In this document: one piece after another, positions 19,674-30,621 of the stretch
How the letters are laid out: each line of letters starts with the position of its first letter
Numbering within the stretch: position 1 is the stretch's first letter
Source: Acidobacterium sp. S8
Lineage (GTDB): Bacteria > Acidobacteriota > Terriglobia > Terriglobales > Acidobacteriaceae
DNA: 64,000 bases
Direction: 5' to 3'
NCBI RefSeq assembly: GCF_009765985.1
Contig: NZ_LMUM01000027.1
Location: forward strand, 1 to 64,000
Notes under the pieces: generated by a model
Database searches by the model: none
Seen by the model: only the letters and a program-made list of their open reading frames with translations
What the model was told of the DNA's origin: nothing
Program-made: the position numbers and the translations under genes

Positions 19674-20330
19674 GTGAGCGCGCAAACTCCCAGAAAGCTA
19701 ATCGACTATCATCAGGGATGTGGAGGCCGCGTGGCAAAACGTAATGTCGGCGAGAAGATTTTCGAAGCTGCCTCTCGCAGTTTTCATGAGTACGGCTACA
19801 ACGCGACTGGAATCCAAGAGATCGTAGACTCTGCAGGTGTTCCGAAAGGCAGCTTCTACGCTCACTACAAGAGCAAGGAAGCTCTCGGTCTCGAAGTCTT
19901 GAGGATTGACGCCGAGGCTACACTAAATAGTCTCGTGATGAATGAGAATTCACCGGCGCTTGACTCTCTCAAAGAACACTTCCGCCTCCTGGCTAACGAT
20001 TACTACAGATTTAAATATCGATCAGGATGTTTGGTCGGCGACTTTGCGTCTGAGTTGGCGAGCAATGCGAAGTTCCGCACAGCGAGTCTTGCGTATATGA
20101 ATGCTTGGGCGGCCAAGATCGAAGAGGCACTCCGCATCGCCCAGGAAGCGAAAGAGATTCCGAAGCAAAAGGATCCTGCAGTTCTATCTCGTTTTCTTCT
20201 CGCAGCATTCTTCGGTGCAGCTCTGAGAATCAGGCTGTTGAAGTCGCTCGTGCCCTTCGAAGAATTTATTGAAATTGCGTTCGGAGACCTCTTGATCAAT
20301 TCCAAACAGACAGCAGCCAAGGCGAAATAG
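19674..20330 (+). CDS. TetR/AcrR family regulator
   Basis: VGEKIFEAASRSFHEYGYNATGIQEIVDSAGVPKGSFYAHYKSKEALGLEVL; exact start uncertain. Confidence 0.88.
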   Translation: MSAQTPRKLIDYHQGCGGRVAKRNVGEKIFEAASRSFHEYGYNATGIQEIVDSAGVPKGSFYAHYKSKEALGLEVLRIDAEATLNSLVMNENSPALDSLKEHFRLLANDYYRFKYRSGCLVGDFASELASNAKFRTASLAYMNAWAAKIEEALRIAQEAKEIPKQKDPAVLSRFLLAAFFGAALRIRLLKSLVPFEEFIEIAFGDLLINSKQTAAKAK

Positions 20331-20527
20331 AAGTTCTCAGCGTCTGCTACCTGCTATCGTCTGGCTCAATTCAAGTGTTTCCAAGGTAGGTGCGCTGAGG
20401 CTTTCCTTCCGGCAATCGTAACGGTCGCGCGGCGAGGCATCGAAGCTCGCTATAACGAAGGTGAGGATTGCCGGAAGGGTGGTTAGTATCAAAATTCCCA
20501 TGACGTTTTCTCAGTAGAAGCAGTTGA

Positions 20528-21271
20528 TTAGAGGCCGCCGCTCGCGACGACAATCTCACCTGTCAACCACGCGGAATCTTCAGAAGCGAGAAAGATCGCG
20601 ACTGCTGCGATATCGTTTGGCTGGCCAGCACGGCCGAGAGGGGTCTGTGAAACCAGCCCCGTCTCAAAATCAGAGCCCATGACGCCTGTACTGTGGGTGC
20701 CTTCTGTCTCGACAAGCCCGGGGTTGAGAGAATTGACACGGATTTTCTTCGGCGCGAGTTCCTTTGACAGGACCGACGTAATCATGTCGACTGCGCCCTT
20801 GGTCGCCGTATACACCGCGCTCGTGGCCGGCTTCAGCCGCGTGATACTGGATCCAATATTGATGACGCTGCCACCTTCGCTCAGATGCTTTGCCGCTGCC
20901 TGGGTCGTCAGCAGCAGTCCGAGCACGTTGATGTTGAATTGCTTATGGAAGGACTCCTCAGTGATGGCCTCAAGCGGGGCGAATTCATAAACCCCGGAGT
21001 TGTTCACCAAAATATCCAAACGTCCGTAGTTCTTAATCGCGGCGTCGATGATGCCTGTAGCCTCGAGGGCCTTCGTGACGTCGCCGGATACCGCAACAGC
21101 CTTGCCGCCAGCCGCCGTGATTGCCGCCACGACAGTCTCAGCGCCCGACTTGCTGGAAGCGTAGTTAACCACCACCGAAGCACCTTCGGATGCTAACGAC
21201 TTTGCGATTGCGGCACCGATGCCCTTTGAAGCGCCCGTTACGACGGCGACTTTACCGTTGAGTTTGCCCAT
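20528..21271 (-). CDS. SDR family oxidoreductase
   Basis: MGKLNGKVAVVTGASKGIGAAIAKSLA; AVYTATKGAVDM. Confidence 0.92.
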   Translation of the reverse strand: MGKLNGKVAVVTGASKGIGAAIAKSLASEGASVVVNYASSKSGAETVVAAITAAGGKAVAVSGDVTKALEATGIIDAAIKNYGRLDILVNNSGVYEFAPLEAITEESFHKQFNINVLGLLLTTQAAAKHLSEGGSVINIGSSITRLKPATSAVYTATKGAVDMITSVLSKELAPKKIRVNSLNPGLVETEGTHSTGVMGSDFETGLVSQTPLGRAGQPNDIAAVAIFLASEDSAWLTGEIVVASGGL

Positions 21272-21426
21272 GATGTTTTCCTCTATCCGTTTCTTCCTCG
21301 CTCGGCTATGACCCTCGCGTTGGACGCCCTCAAGTACGAGCTTTGTATGTGATGGGTGAGTTTTCAATAAGTTTCAATAGTTCATAACTATTGAACTAAG
21401 GAGATGATCTCGACTAGACTGACATA

Positions 21427-21813
21427 ATGAAGCCGCTCGTCCATCCCGCGTTGCGAGACATCACGGTGGAGGGTATCCTTCATGCACTCTCTGACCCCGT
21501 GCGGGTGGCGATCTACGCCGATATTGTGGGCTCGGACTGTTCACAGACCTGCTCCAATTTCGTCAACATTGTGGATAAGCCGGTTCCGAAGTCCACCCTG
21601 TCCGTTCACTTCAAAGCCCTGAGAGAAGCTGGCTTGATTCGCGGAGAACGTAGAGGAGTGGAGATGTATAACGTTTCGCGTTGTTCAGAGATCGACGGCC
21701 GATTCCCTGGACTGATCGCAGCGATCGTCAAGGCACATAACATTCAGTCAGAAGAAAGCCGAACCCCGAAGGTAAAGTCCGGTTCTCTCAAAAAAAGGCG
21801 TTTAGAGCGCTGA
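21427..21813 (+). CDS. ArsR-like winged-helix regulator
   Basis: ILHALSDPVRVAIYADIV...PKSTLSVHFKALREAGLIRGERRGVEMYN. Confidence 0.82.
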   Translation: MKPLVHPALRDITVEGILHALSDPVRVAIYADIVGSDCSQTCSNFVNIVDKPVPKSTLSVHFKALREAGLIRGERRGVEMYNVSRCSEIDGRFPGLIAAIVKAHNIQSEESRTPKVKSGSLKKRRLER

Positions 21814-22128
21814 CGATAGCGATCCTAAGCCTCCTCGTGGACCGCCGTATTGCATCAGGAGACTAGATTTGTCGATTTTAAGCATGATGCAGACGTTCAC
21901 AGATTTCTGTCTAAAGCGATCACTATAGGCATTTCTGACTCTTGCCTTTGCGCGGTAGATGCAGGGATGACAAGATCCGCCGGTTACGGCGAAATGATGC
22001 AAGATATCTCGAAACATCTAGCCTAAATTCGATGCGGGTCCTGAAGACACTCCTACGGCCACGACTGAGTCGCTGGCAAGGAGTTCGTGCTGGAATCTTC
22101 ATCCCGAGCCATTTAGGAGCAAACACTG

Positions 22129-22722
<594 letters not shown>

Positions 22723-22908
22723 AGCGGCCTTTACGCCAGCCCTTCGCGAATGAAAAGAGGTGTTCGAGGCCGGAAAACGACTTGCCTATTCGAAGGGGCA
22801 AATCTATCTTCGGGCGGTCGCGGCTGACTCATCCGGAGTTCCGTTGTCGGCTTGCTCTAGCTAAGTAGAGTCCCGTAGGGGGATAATTCAGGTGTCATAG
22901 GAGATTCC

Positions 22909-25233
22909 ATGCTTTCGCCTGAGTCTCGAACACGAACCGAAGCGTTCCTTGCCGTGGAACAGCGAACACTAAGGATGATCGGCGAGGGCGCGCCTCTGAA
23001 AGAGATTTTGAACGAGCTCTGCGTAGCGTTCGACACCCAAGTACCCGAGGGCCTATCCACGATCACCCTGAAAGACCCTGATGGAGAGTGGCTCATCCCG
23101 GTCGTTGGGCCGCGGATACCGAGTGTTTATGCAAAACGGTTTACGCGAATGCCCATTCAGCCAGGAGGGTCTTGTAACGCATCAGCTTTTTTCAAGAAAC
23201 GCGTTGTCATTTCTGATATCGCTACCGACCCTACGTGGCCCGAAGAGCATCGGCAGCCCGCAATTGACGCTGGACTAAAAGCCACCTTGTCACAACCGCT
23301 GCTCTCCTCGACGAACGATATTCTTGGAACGCTGGCGTGGTGGTACACCGAAACGCGAACTCCCTCGGCACAAGAGATCGAGTTGGTCGAGGCCGCTGGG
23401 CAGATAGTTCAGTCCACTATTGAGAGGGAACGGTCTGCCTCTTCGCTCAGAATGGCGCTCAAAGAGTCAGAGAAGTCAGCATCGGAACTCAAAACGCTCA
23501 TCGACACAATTCCGACTCTCGTTTGGTGTGGGAAACCTGACGGCTCAAGCGAATTCGTAAACCAGCGATGGATTGCGTACACCGGGCTCACCGCGCAAGA
23601 CCTATTGGGCTTGGGCTGGGCGAGAGTGATTCATCCCGACGATTACTTCGAACTGACGACGAAAGTGACCGATTCGTTTGCCACAGCCGAAACCTTTGAG
23701 GTTGAAGCGAGGTTGAAACGGCTTGACGGCGAATATCGTTGGTTTCTCCTTCGTTTCGAGCCGGTTCCGGGGCAGCTGAACAAGGTTGACAGGTGGTATG
23801 GCTCCGCTACTGACATCCACGTGATGAGGCAGGGACTGGAGACTGTACGCCAGGAGCAGGCCGAACTATGGAGGATGGTGGATTCAATCCCGGCCGCAAT
23901 CCACTTCATGGATGCACAGGGAAAAGTCTTATACGTCAATCAAGCCTCGCTTGAGTACACAGGGCTGCAAGCGAAGGATGCGGACGATCCAAATTTCCGC
24001 GACAAGATTTTTCATCCCGACGATGAGAAAGCACTTCGGGATTCGCGGAATAGGAGTTTCGCCGCGGGAGTTCCGTTTCAGCTTGAGACAAGGGCACGTC
24101 GGCGTGATGGCGTGTATCACTGGTTTCTTATTCACTACAAGCCTTTCTACGACGGTAGCGGGAAACTGATTCGCTGGTACGCAACCGGCACGGACATTGA
24201 AGACCGCAGAAGGGTCGAGAACATGGTTCGCAACGAGAATGTCGCGCTACGCGAAGACGTCGTTCGATCTTCCATGTTTGAAGAGATTGTCGGCTCGTCC
24301 GAAGCTCTGCGTAAAGTCCTTGTTCAAGTCTCAAAAGTCGCTCCAACCAGCGCTTCGGTCCTAATTTTGGGCGAGACGGGAACAGGAAAAGAGCTGATTG
24401 CACGAGCTATCCACAACGCGTCTCCCCGAGCGAAGAGAGCTTTCATAAAGGTGAACTGCGCTTCCATCCCCTCTGCACTGATCGCGTCCGAACTGTTTGG
24501 TCACGAGAAGGGCTCGTTTACCGGTGCTCTTCAGCGTCACTTAGGGCGATTTGAGTTGGCAGATGGCGGCACCATATTTCTTGATGAAGTTGGCGAACTC
24601 CCTACAGAAACTCAAGCTGTTCTGCTGCGCGTCCTTCAAGAACGACAATTTGAGCGAGTTGGTGGAAGCCAAACTATCTCTGTCGACGTGCGAGTCATTG
24701 CAGCGACAAATCGAGATATTGAGGCGGCAGTCGCCGAAGGTATATTCCGTCAAGACCTGTTGTATAGACTCAACGTCTTCCCGATTCAGGTTCCGTCCCT
24801 GCGAGAGAGAACGGGCGACATCCCCTTGTTGGTCGCATACTTGGTCGATCGATATGCCCACAAAGCCGGAAAGAAGCTTCGGAATATCAGCAAACAGACG
24901 ATGAGCCTATTCGAGTCATACTCGTGGCCCGGCAATATTCGCGAACTGCAGAATGTGATCGAGCGCGCCGTAATCTTATGCGATTCCGAAACTTTCTCAG
25001 CCGACGAGTCTTGGTTCAAGCAGGCTTTTTCAAAGCCGGGCATGACGCGCGTTCCTCTGCTCGAAGAACTCGTGGAACGCGAACGAGAAATGATCGAAGC
25101 GGCGCTGCGAGAATGCCATGGCATCGTGGGCGGCAAGAACGGCGCAGCCTCCAGACTTGGGATTCCCCGACAGACGCTAATCTCGAAGATCAAGAAGCTG
25201 GGGATCAATCAACACCGTTTCAAGGCTGTTTAG
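22909..25233 (+). CDS. Sigma-54-dependent regulator with GAF and two PAS domains
   Basis: GAF + PAS/PAC x2 + AAA (GETGTGKELIARAIH, GSFTGA, LDEVGELP) + Fis-type HTH. Confidence 0.93.
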   Translation: MLSPESRTRTEAFLAVEQRTLRMIGEGAPLKEILNELCVAFDTQVPEGLSTITLKDPDGEWLIPVVGPRIPSVYAKRFTRMPIQPGGSCNASAFFKKRVVISDIATDPTWPEEHRQPAIDAGLKATLSQPLLSSTNDILGTLAWWYTETRTPSAQEIELVEAAGQIVQSTIERERSASSLRMALKESEKSASELKTLIDTIPTLVWCGKPDGSSEFVNQRWIAYTGLTAQDLLGLGWARVIHPDDYFELTTKVTDSFATAETFEVEARLKRLDGEYRWFLLRFEPVPGQLNKVDRWYGSATDIHVMRQGLETVRQEQAELWRMVDSIPAAIHFMDAQGKVLYVNQASLEYTGLQAKDADDPNFRDKIFHPDDEKALRDSRNRSFAAGVPFQLETRARRRDGVYHWFLIHYKPFYDGSGKLIRWYATGTDIEDRRRVENMVRNENVALREDVVRSSMFEEIVGSSEALRKVLVQVSKVAPTSASVLILGETGTGKELIARAIHNASPRAKRAFIKVNCASIPSALIASELFGHEKGSFTGALQRHLGRFELADGGTIFLDEVGELPTETQAVLLRVLQERQFERVGGSQTISVDVRVIAATNRDIEAAVAEGIFRQDLLYRLNVFPIQVPSLRERTGDIPLLVAYLVDRYAHKAGKKLRNISKQTMSLFESYSWPGNIRELQNVIERAVILCDSETFSADESWFKQAFSKPGMTRVPLLEELVEREREMIEAALRECHGIVGGKNGAASRLGIPRQTLISKIKKLGINQHRFKAV

Positions 25234-25470
25234 TCCCCTTTACCCGCGCTGCGCACTGCTGTTGCGGTAGATCGGACTGAGCGTCAGACATAGCACGATC
25301 TCTCATCTTGGGATCGTTCGTCTTCGCATTTCATCAAGTTGCTTGTTGAGCTGAGTTTTCGGCACCTGCCGAGATATCGGCGCGCCTGCGCGCCTGCGAG
25401 TCCCTTATAAATCAATGAGTTGGCGAATGGCGTTCAACCTGCACGTAGTGGGATTGAGCGTTGTCCAAAC

Positions 25471-25725
25471 ATGCTGAAAATTGAACGATCGTCTGACGGC
25501 AATGTCACGACGCTTCATCTGATTGGTCGACTCCAGGAGGAGCATATTCCAGAGCTGGTTCGCGAAATCGAGAAGAGCGGCTCCGTCATCCAGATTTCCA
25601 TGGCAGAAGTCGATCTCGTTGATTTGGCCGGGATCCGTTTTCTTGCCAGATGTCGATCAGAGGGTATCCCTCTCCTTAGTTCTTCGCAGTACATAACGGA
25701 ATGGATCGATAAGGAGCTTCTATGA
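25471..25725 (+). CDS. STAS-domain-like protein
   Basis: LHLIGRLQEEHIPELVREIE...ISMAEVDLVDLAGIRFLARC. Confidence 0.65.
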   Translation: MLKIERSSDGNVTTLHLIGRLQEEHIPELVREIEKSGSVIQISMAEVDLVDLAGIRFLARCRSEGIPLLSSSQYITEWIDKELL

Positions 25726-25783
25726 GCACTTCATTCGAACGGTTGATGAAGCAGGTAACCCACTAGGAAGGATCGAAGGACGC

Positions 25784-26776
25784 ATGTATCTGACTGCATC
25801 GTACGAAGAACAAAGTCTATGCCGGATGATGCGTTCAACTTACAGCATCGTCGATCGTCCGATCCTCGTTCTGAGGGAACGCGCAACACTGCAGTCAGCT
25901 ATCGCAAGAATGACTTCACAAGCGGGTTTTCCTGATCCGGTGGAGGGCTTACATTCGACTAAAGCATTTCTCATAGCGGTCCATCTCGTCGCCTCTGCTG
26001 GGGAAATGCGTGATTCCCACATGGATGGTAGAGCAGTAACGTCGGAATCTTGGACGATTGGTGGGGTGACCATCTACGACCTTGACGAAGCCCCACCGTT
26101 TTTCAGGACATGTGCTTTCGACTGCGTCCACTACTACCTGCCTCGCGCGACAATTGACGCATACACAGATTCGGCTGGTTTAGCACGGATTGGAACTCTC
26201 CGTTGTCCCAAGGGTAAGTACGATCACGTCCTTTACCATCTCGCCCAAGCACTCTTGCCGATGCTCGCACAGCGCGATCTGATATGCGAGATGTATCTCA
26301 ATCACTACTTGCCGATGTTATGTGCGTATCTCGTTCGGTGTTATGGATCAGTTCGGCCACCCAAAGCCCGGGGCGGTCTTGCCCCGTGGCAAAGACGGTG
26401 CGTTACTAGCATGATTCGAAGCGATCTCAGGGGTGACGCGAGCATGAGCAAACTTGCAGAGACATGCGGCCTCTCGGTCAGCCATTTTGCTCGCTGCTTC
26501 CGGACGACGTTTGGAATTCCTGTTCATCGCTATGTCGTTCAGGAACGGATTGAGGCAGCTAAGAGAATGCTCTTAGACCCGGGAAATAGTCTGACTCAGA
26601 TTGCGCTCGAAACCGGCTTCTCCGACCAAGCTGCTTTTGGCCGTACATTCGGCAGCCTCGTGGGGCTGACTCCTGCAAAGTGGAGGAAGGAACGTCTTTA
26701 CGCCACAATTCAGCAAAGCGCACCGATCATGGATGGGATCGAACTGCATCAGGAGGTGGCTGGGACGACGCGCTAA
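25784..26776 (+). CDS. AraC family transcriptional regulator
   Basis: LAETCGLSVSHFARCFRTTFGIPVHRYVVQERIEAAKRMLLD...IALETGFSDQAAFGRTF. Confidence 0.9.
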   Translation: MYLTASYEEQSLCRMMRSTYSIVDRPILVLRERATLQSAIARMTSQAGFPDPVEGLHSTKAFLIAVHLVASAGEMRDSHMDGRAVTSESWTIGGVTIYDLDEAPPFFRTCAFDCVHYYLPRATIDAYTDSAGLARIGTLRCPKGKYDHVLYHLAQALLPMLAQRDLICEMYLNHYLPMLCAYLVRCYGSVRPPKARGGLAPWQRRCVTSMIRSDLRGDASMSKLAETCGLSVSHFARCFRTTFGIPVHRYVVQERIEAAKRMLLDPGNSLTQIALETGFSDQAAFGRTFGSLVGLTPAKWRKERLYATIQQSAPIMDGIELHQEVAGTTR

Positions 26777-26830
26777 GAATGCTGCTTGCTGCTTCGGTTT
26801 GGTTAGTCGCAATCGGCAATTCGACGAAAG

Positions 26831-27265
26831 TTGGTCGCCTCCTTATGGGATAGACCGCAAGCAGGCGATTGTTCGGCTGTAATCGCAAAAGGTTTTCGCG
26901 AACGACAAGCCCCAGAACGGACGGCATTGTTCAGATCAAAAGAGCAGGAAATATCTGCTGGGCCAGGATGCAGAGATTTGTCCCTCCCAATCGAAATCCG
27001 TCTGCAAGTAACAGCAATCGTCCTCGCCGAGGAACTGAGTTTCACTAGGGCGGCGGACCGCCTCAAAATTACTCAGCCGGCACTCAGTAAACGAATCGTC
27101 GAACTCGAAAGCAGAGTCGGCTTCGCGATCTTCAAGAGAGACCACAGGACAGTAGAGCTAACGAACGCCGGACAGGTCTTCATCAGGGGTTGCAAAGACT
27201 CCTCTGCTTTGCTCGAAAAAGCTGTGAGGCTAGCTTCTGCGACTATCGATGATTCTGTCCAATGA
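26831..27265 (+). CDS. LysR-type HTH-only protein (no effector domain)
   Basis: AEELSFTRAADRLKITQPALSKRIVELESRVGFAIFKRDHRTVELTNAGQVF then stop; start uncertain. Confidence 0.65.
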   Translation: MVASLWDRPQAGDCSAVIAKGFRERQAPERTALFRSKEQEISAGPGCRDLSLPIEIRLQVTAIVLAEELSFTRAADRLKITQPALSKRIVELESRVGFAIFKRDHRTVELTNAGQVFIRGCKDSSALLEKAVRLASATIDDSVQ

Positions 27266-27281
27266 CTTTTGGGCTTTCAAT

Positions 27282-27298
27282 TATTCCTCCCAGGAATA
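27282..27298. promoter_or_regulatory. Inverted repeat TATTCC-TCCCA-GGAATA upstream of the relaxase
   Basis: Direct reading; extends to TTATTCCT-CCC-AGGAATAA (27281-27299). Confidence 0.6.
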
Positions 27299-27383
27299 AG
27301 AGACCCAAGATGTTCATATCAAAGGACGTTCCGTCCATCGCAGCGGTTTCATCCGGCTCGCAAAGGCTTAATAGCGGAGCGCG

Positions 27384-27415
27384 CTATTCAAACATAGGGC
27401 GATATCTTTGAATAG
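27384..27415. other. Candidate oriT inverted repeat CTATTCAAA-N14-TTTGAATAG
   Basis: Perfect 9-bp inverted repeat in the non-coding leader about 110 nt before the MobF relaxase. Confidence 0.45.
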
Positions 27416-27524
27416 TCGCCAGGACTCAGAGCCGATTGAATCGCCGGTCATGCTGGTCCGAAGCATTAGCGCAGAGAATCTACCGCACTTGCAATGCGAT
27501 TTCGAACAGCCGTAGCGTCGCCTT

Positions 27525-30212
27525 ATGTTGACGATTCGGGCGATGACCGGCAGCGCTGGATATGCACAGAGGCATCTAGAGCATAGCGACTACTTCGATC
27601 AGAACCGGACCGTGCAGGGCGAGTGGCATGGACGGGGAGCCGAGCTGCTCGGACTGAATGGCACGGTAACGCACGAGCAGTTCGAAGCCGTTCGTGAAGG
27701 GCTCCATCCTGAGACGGGGGAGTTTCTGCGTCCGCGTCATAGTGCGGATCGAACTGCTACTGATGGCGCAGTTGAAAGCAACGCGCGTTCGCTCTACGAC
27801 TTTACGTTTTCGGCTCCGAAGTCTGTCTCAGTCCAAGCTCTCGTCGGTGACGATGACAGGCTGCTGGAAGCGCACCGTCACGCCGTGAGCGTGGCTTTGC
27901 AGGAAGCAGAGCGCTACGCGGGGACAAGGGTGCGCCTGGACGGAGCGAATCATGATCGTCAAACGGGAAATCTCGTCATCGCTGCATACACGCACGACAG
28001 CAGCCGTCAGCTTGATCCTCAGCTTCATACACACGCGGTCACCGCAAACCTGAGCTACGACGGAGTCGAGGGAAGGTGGAAGGCACTCCAAGCCTCAGGG
28101 GTATATGAGCGCCGTGCCTACATCACGGAGGTGTATCGGAATGAGCTGGCGCGCGAGGTGCGTGGGCTTGGGTACGAGATTGAGAGTCAGCGGAATGCAA
28201 AGGGAGTCGATAACGGATTCGAGATTAGAGGCATTTCCAAAGATGTCCTGGAGCGATACTCACAGCGAAGCGAGCAACGGGACGAATCCATACGGCAGTT
28301 TGCGGCGGAGCATGGACGCCAGCCTACGGATAATGAAGTCGCTGTTCTCGTGCGGGAATCTCGCCCGGACAAGTTGCATGAGATTAGCTCGGCGGAGGTT
28401 CACCGATTACAGGTAGATCGCATATCGCCGCAGGAACATGCAAACTTGCTCGATCTTCGGGAGACATCTATGGAGCACAGCCAACCGCTCGTTCCTGAAC
28501 GAACATTTGCCGTCCAATCCCTTCAACACGCGGAGGAACATCTCTTTGAGCGCAAGACCGTCTCCAAAGATCATGAGTTGATGACGGGGGCCTTACGCCA
28601 CGGCAGGGGAAAGCTCGACCTCGGCGATTTGCGAGGGAGCTATGAGTTTGAGGTATCGCAGGGCAAGCTGCTTCAGGTCGGCGGCAACGTAGCGACTCAA
28701 GCAAGCCTTGAGCGCGAGCGCAGCATGGTTGCTGTCGTCGATCAAGGCATTCATCGCTATCCGGCGCTGGGTGGCAGCGATCACTTTGAGCCGAAGGTAA
28801 GTCTTCGGTCCGAGCAGCGTCACGCTGCCGAAACGATACTTGCGTCTCAGGATTTTGCTATCAATCTGCGGGGTGCCGCAGGCACCGGGAAGACGGCAAC
28901 CTTGCAGGAGATTGATCGCGGCCTCCACGCTGCAGGGCATGAGGTCTTGGCTGTCGCTCCGACGCGAAGTGCTGTCGAAGAACTACAGAAGGTGGGCTTT
29001 GGAAACTCGATGACGGTCTCCCGATTGTTAGAAGACGAGACGGCTCAGCAAAGGCTTCGGGGCAATGTGCTGATCGTAGACGAGGCGGGCATGATCTCAG
29101 GGCGACAGATGGAAGGTCTGCTCGACCTGGCCCGGCGTGAGAATGCGCGGATTCTTTTCTCAGGTGACACACGCCAGATACAGAGTGTCGAATCCTCTGA
29201 TGCTCTACGGATTCTGGAGCGCGAATCGCGTATGACGAGTGTTTCCCTGACGGGCATCCAACGCCAGTCGAACCTCGAATATCGAGACGCTATTGAAACC
29301 TTTCGGAAGTCACCCGATCAAGGCTTTGCCAAGCTGCAAGACATGGGAGCCGTGCGTGAGGTGCCTTACACGGAGCGAGCGCAAGCTGTGGGCGACGTGT
29401 ATCGAGAGCTGACCGCAGTGCAGAACCGCAAGGTGCTCGTCGTTGCTCCGACGCATGAAGAGATCGGCAGAGTGACGCAAGCTATCCGTGAAGATCTCAA
29501 GCAAAGAGCCGTTCTGGGTGACGGCGAGACGCTGCACCGCCATATTCCTTTGCAGTGGACGGAGGCACAGAAGAAGGACATCTCGAACTATCAGCCCGAT
29601 CAGGTGTTGGTGTTTCACCGCGCCTCACATGGAATTGAGAAGCATGAGGCGCTGACCGTGACAAACGTATCCGGCTCCAGCATTCAAACGCTGAACGAAC
29701 GTGGTGAGGAGAAGTTTGTCAGTCTGACGCAAGCAAGATCGTTCTCTGTGCATGAGCGTATGGAGATTGAAGTCGCTGCTGGAGACAAACTCCTGATGAT
29801 GGGCAATCGCAAAGAACCAGGATTTCGAGCGACGAACGGAGAGCTGACGACCGTCCGGAGTGTAGAGCGCGGCATCATCAACTTAGAAGACGGTCGAAGC
29901 GTACCAGCAAACTATCGTGAGTTCACGCATGGGTACGCTGTCACGGCGCACCGGAGCCAAGGCAAGACGGTCGATCACGTCATCGTCTCAGCAGACGTGA
30001 TGAAGCAAGAGTTGTTTTACGTGGCAGCATCGCGCGGTCGTGAGGGCATTTCTATCGTCACGTCAGATGTAGAGCGCCTGGGCGAATCACTGGGAGTCTC
30101 GATGGCGCGTCCGTCTGCGATGGAACTTGCGAACGACATAGCCCAGCAAAAGATGTCGCCCAAGGATGACATCAGGCACGAGATCAGTTTCGAGATGGGA
30201 TTGAGTCTGTGA
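27525..30212 (+). CDS. MobF-family relaxase/helicase (TrwC/TraI-like)
   Basis: 895 aa; DPQLHTHAVTANLS histidine triad, FSAPKSVSV, GAAGTGKTATLQ Walker A. Confidence 0.95.
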   Translation: MLTIRAMTGSAGYAQRHLEHSDYFDQNRTVQGEWHGRGAELLGLNGTVTHEQFEAVREGLHPETGEFLRPRHSADRTATDGAVESNARSLYDFTFSAPKSVSVQALVGDDDRLLEAHRHAVSVALQEAERYAGTRVRLDGANHDRQTGNLVIAAYTHDSSRQLDPQLHTHAVTANLSYDGVEGRWKALQASGVYERRAYITEVYRNELAREVRGLGYEIESQRNAKGVDNGFEIRGISKDVLERYSQRSEQRDESIRQFAAEHGRQPTDNEVAVLVRESRPDKLHEISSAEVHRLQVDRISPQEHANLLDLRETSMEHSQPLVPERTFAVQSLQHAEEHLFERKTVSKDHELMTGALRHGRGKLDLGDLRGSYEFEVSQGKLLQVGGNVATQASLERERSMVAVVDQGIHRYPALGGSDHFEPKVSLRSEQRHAAETILASQDFAINLRGAAGTGKTATLQEIDRGLHAAGHEVLAVAPTRSAVEELQKVGFGNSMTVSRLLEDETAQQRLRGNVLIVDEAGMISGRQMEGLLDLARRENARILFSGDTRQIQSVESSDALRILERESRMTSVSLTGIQRQSNLEYRDAIETFRKSPDQGFAKLQDMGAVREVPYTERAQAVGDVYRELTAVQNRKVLVVAPTHEEIGRVTQAIREDLKQRAVLGDGETLHRHIPLQWTEAQKKDISNYQPDQVLVFHRASHGIEKHEALTVTNVSGSSIQTLNERGEEKFVSLTQARSFSVHERMEIEVAAGDKLLMMGNRKEPGFRATNGELTTVRSVERGIINLEDGRSVPANYREFTHGYAVTAHRSQGKTVDHVIVSADVMKQELFYVAASRGREGISIVTSDVERLGESLGVSMARPSAMELANDIAQQKMSPKDDIRHEISFEMGLSL

Positions 30213-30364
30213 TGTTCTCGCGCAGAAATTATTTTCGTGTAACGCCTCGCGATGCTGAGCAACACATTGCGCTCGTGTGCAACTCTGAGTAATTCATTGC
30301 TCTCCGCAGCCCTCTGGACAAGCATCGCACTTGGCCGCATTGTGGACATAGGGAGTCAAGAGCC

Positions 30365-30595
30365 ATGTCCAATCCTTCCATATCTAACGGGGCTTTTTTG
30401 AATACTGACGAAGCAGCCGCGATGCTGGGTGTCCATCCGAAGACATTGCAGCGACTGGCACGTTCAGGGCGCATCACTGCTTACCGGGTTGGCAAGCTAT
30501 GGAGATTCCAGGCCCGGGACTTGTGTGCCGATGTTGCCGTGCGGGTCGTGCCTCTTGATCGGCTCTACGACCATGTCGCTCCGATGAGCATTTGA
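30365..30595 (+). CDS. AlpA/MerR-like excisionase-type HTH protein
   Basis: LNTDEAAAMLGVHPKTLQRLARSGRITAYRVGKLWRFQARDL. Confidence 0.88.
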   Translation: MSNPSISNGAFLNTDEAAAMLGVHPKTLQRLARSGRITAYRVGKLWRFQARDLCADVAVRVVPLDRLYDHVAPMSI

Positions 30596-30621
30596 ATCTC
30601 AGGTCGTTCCGACTGCCGTAA

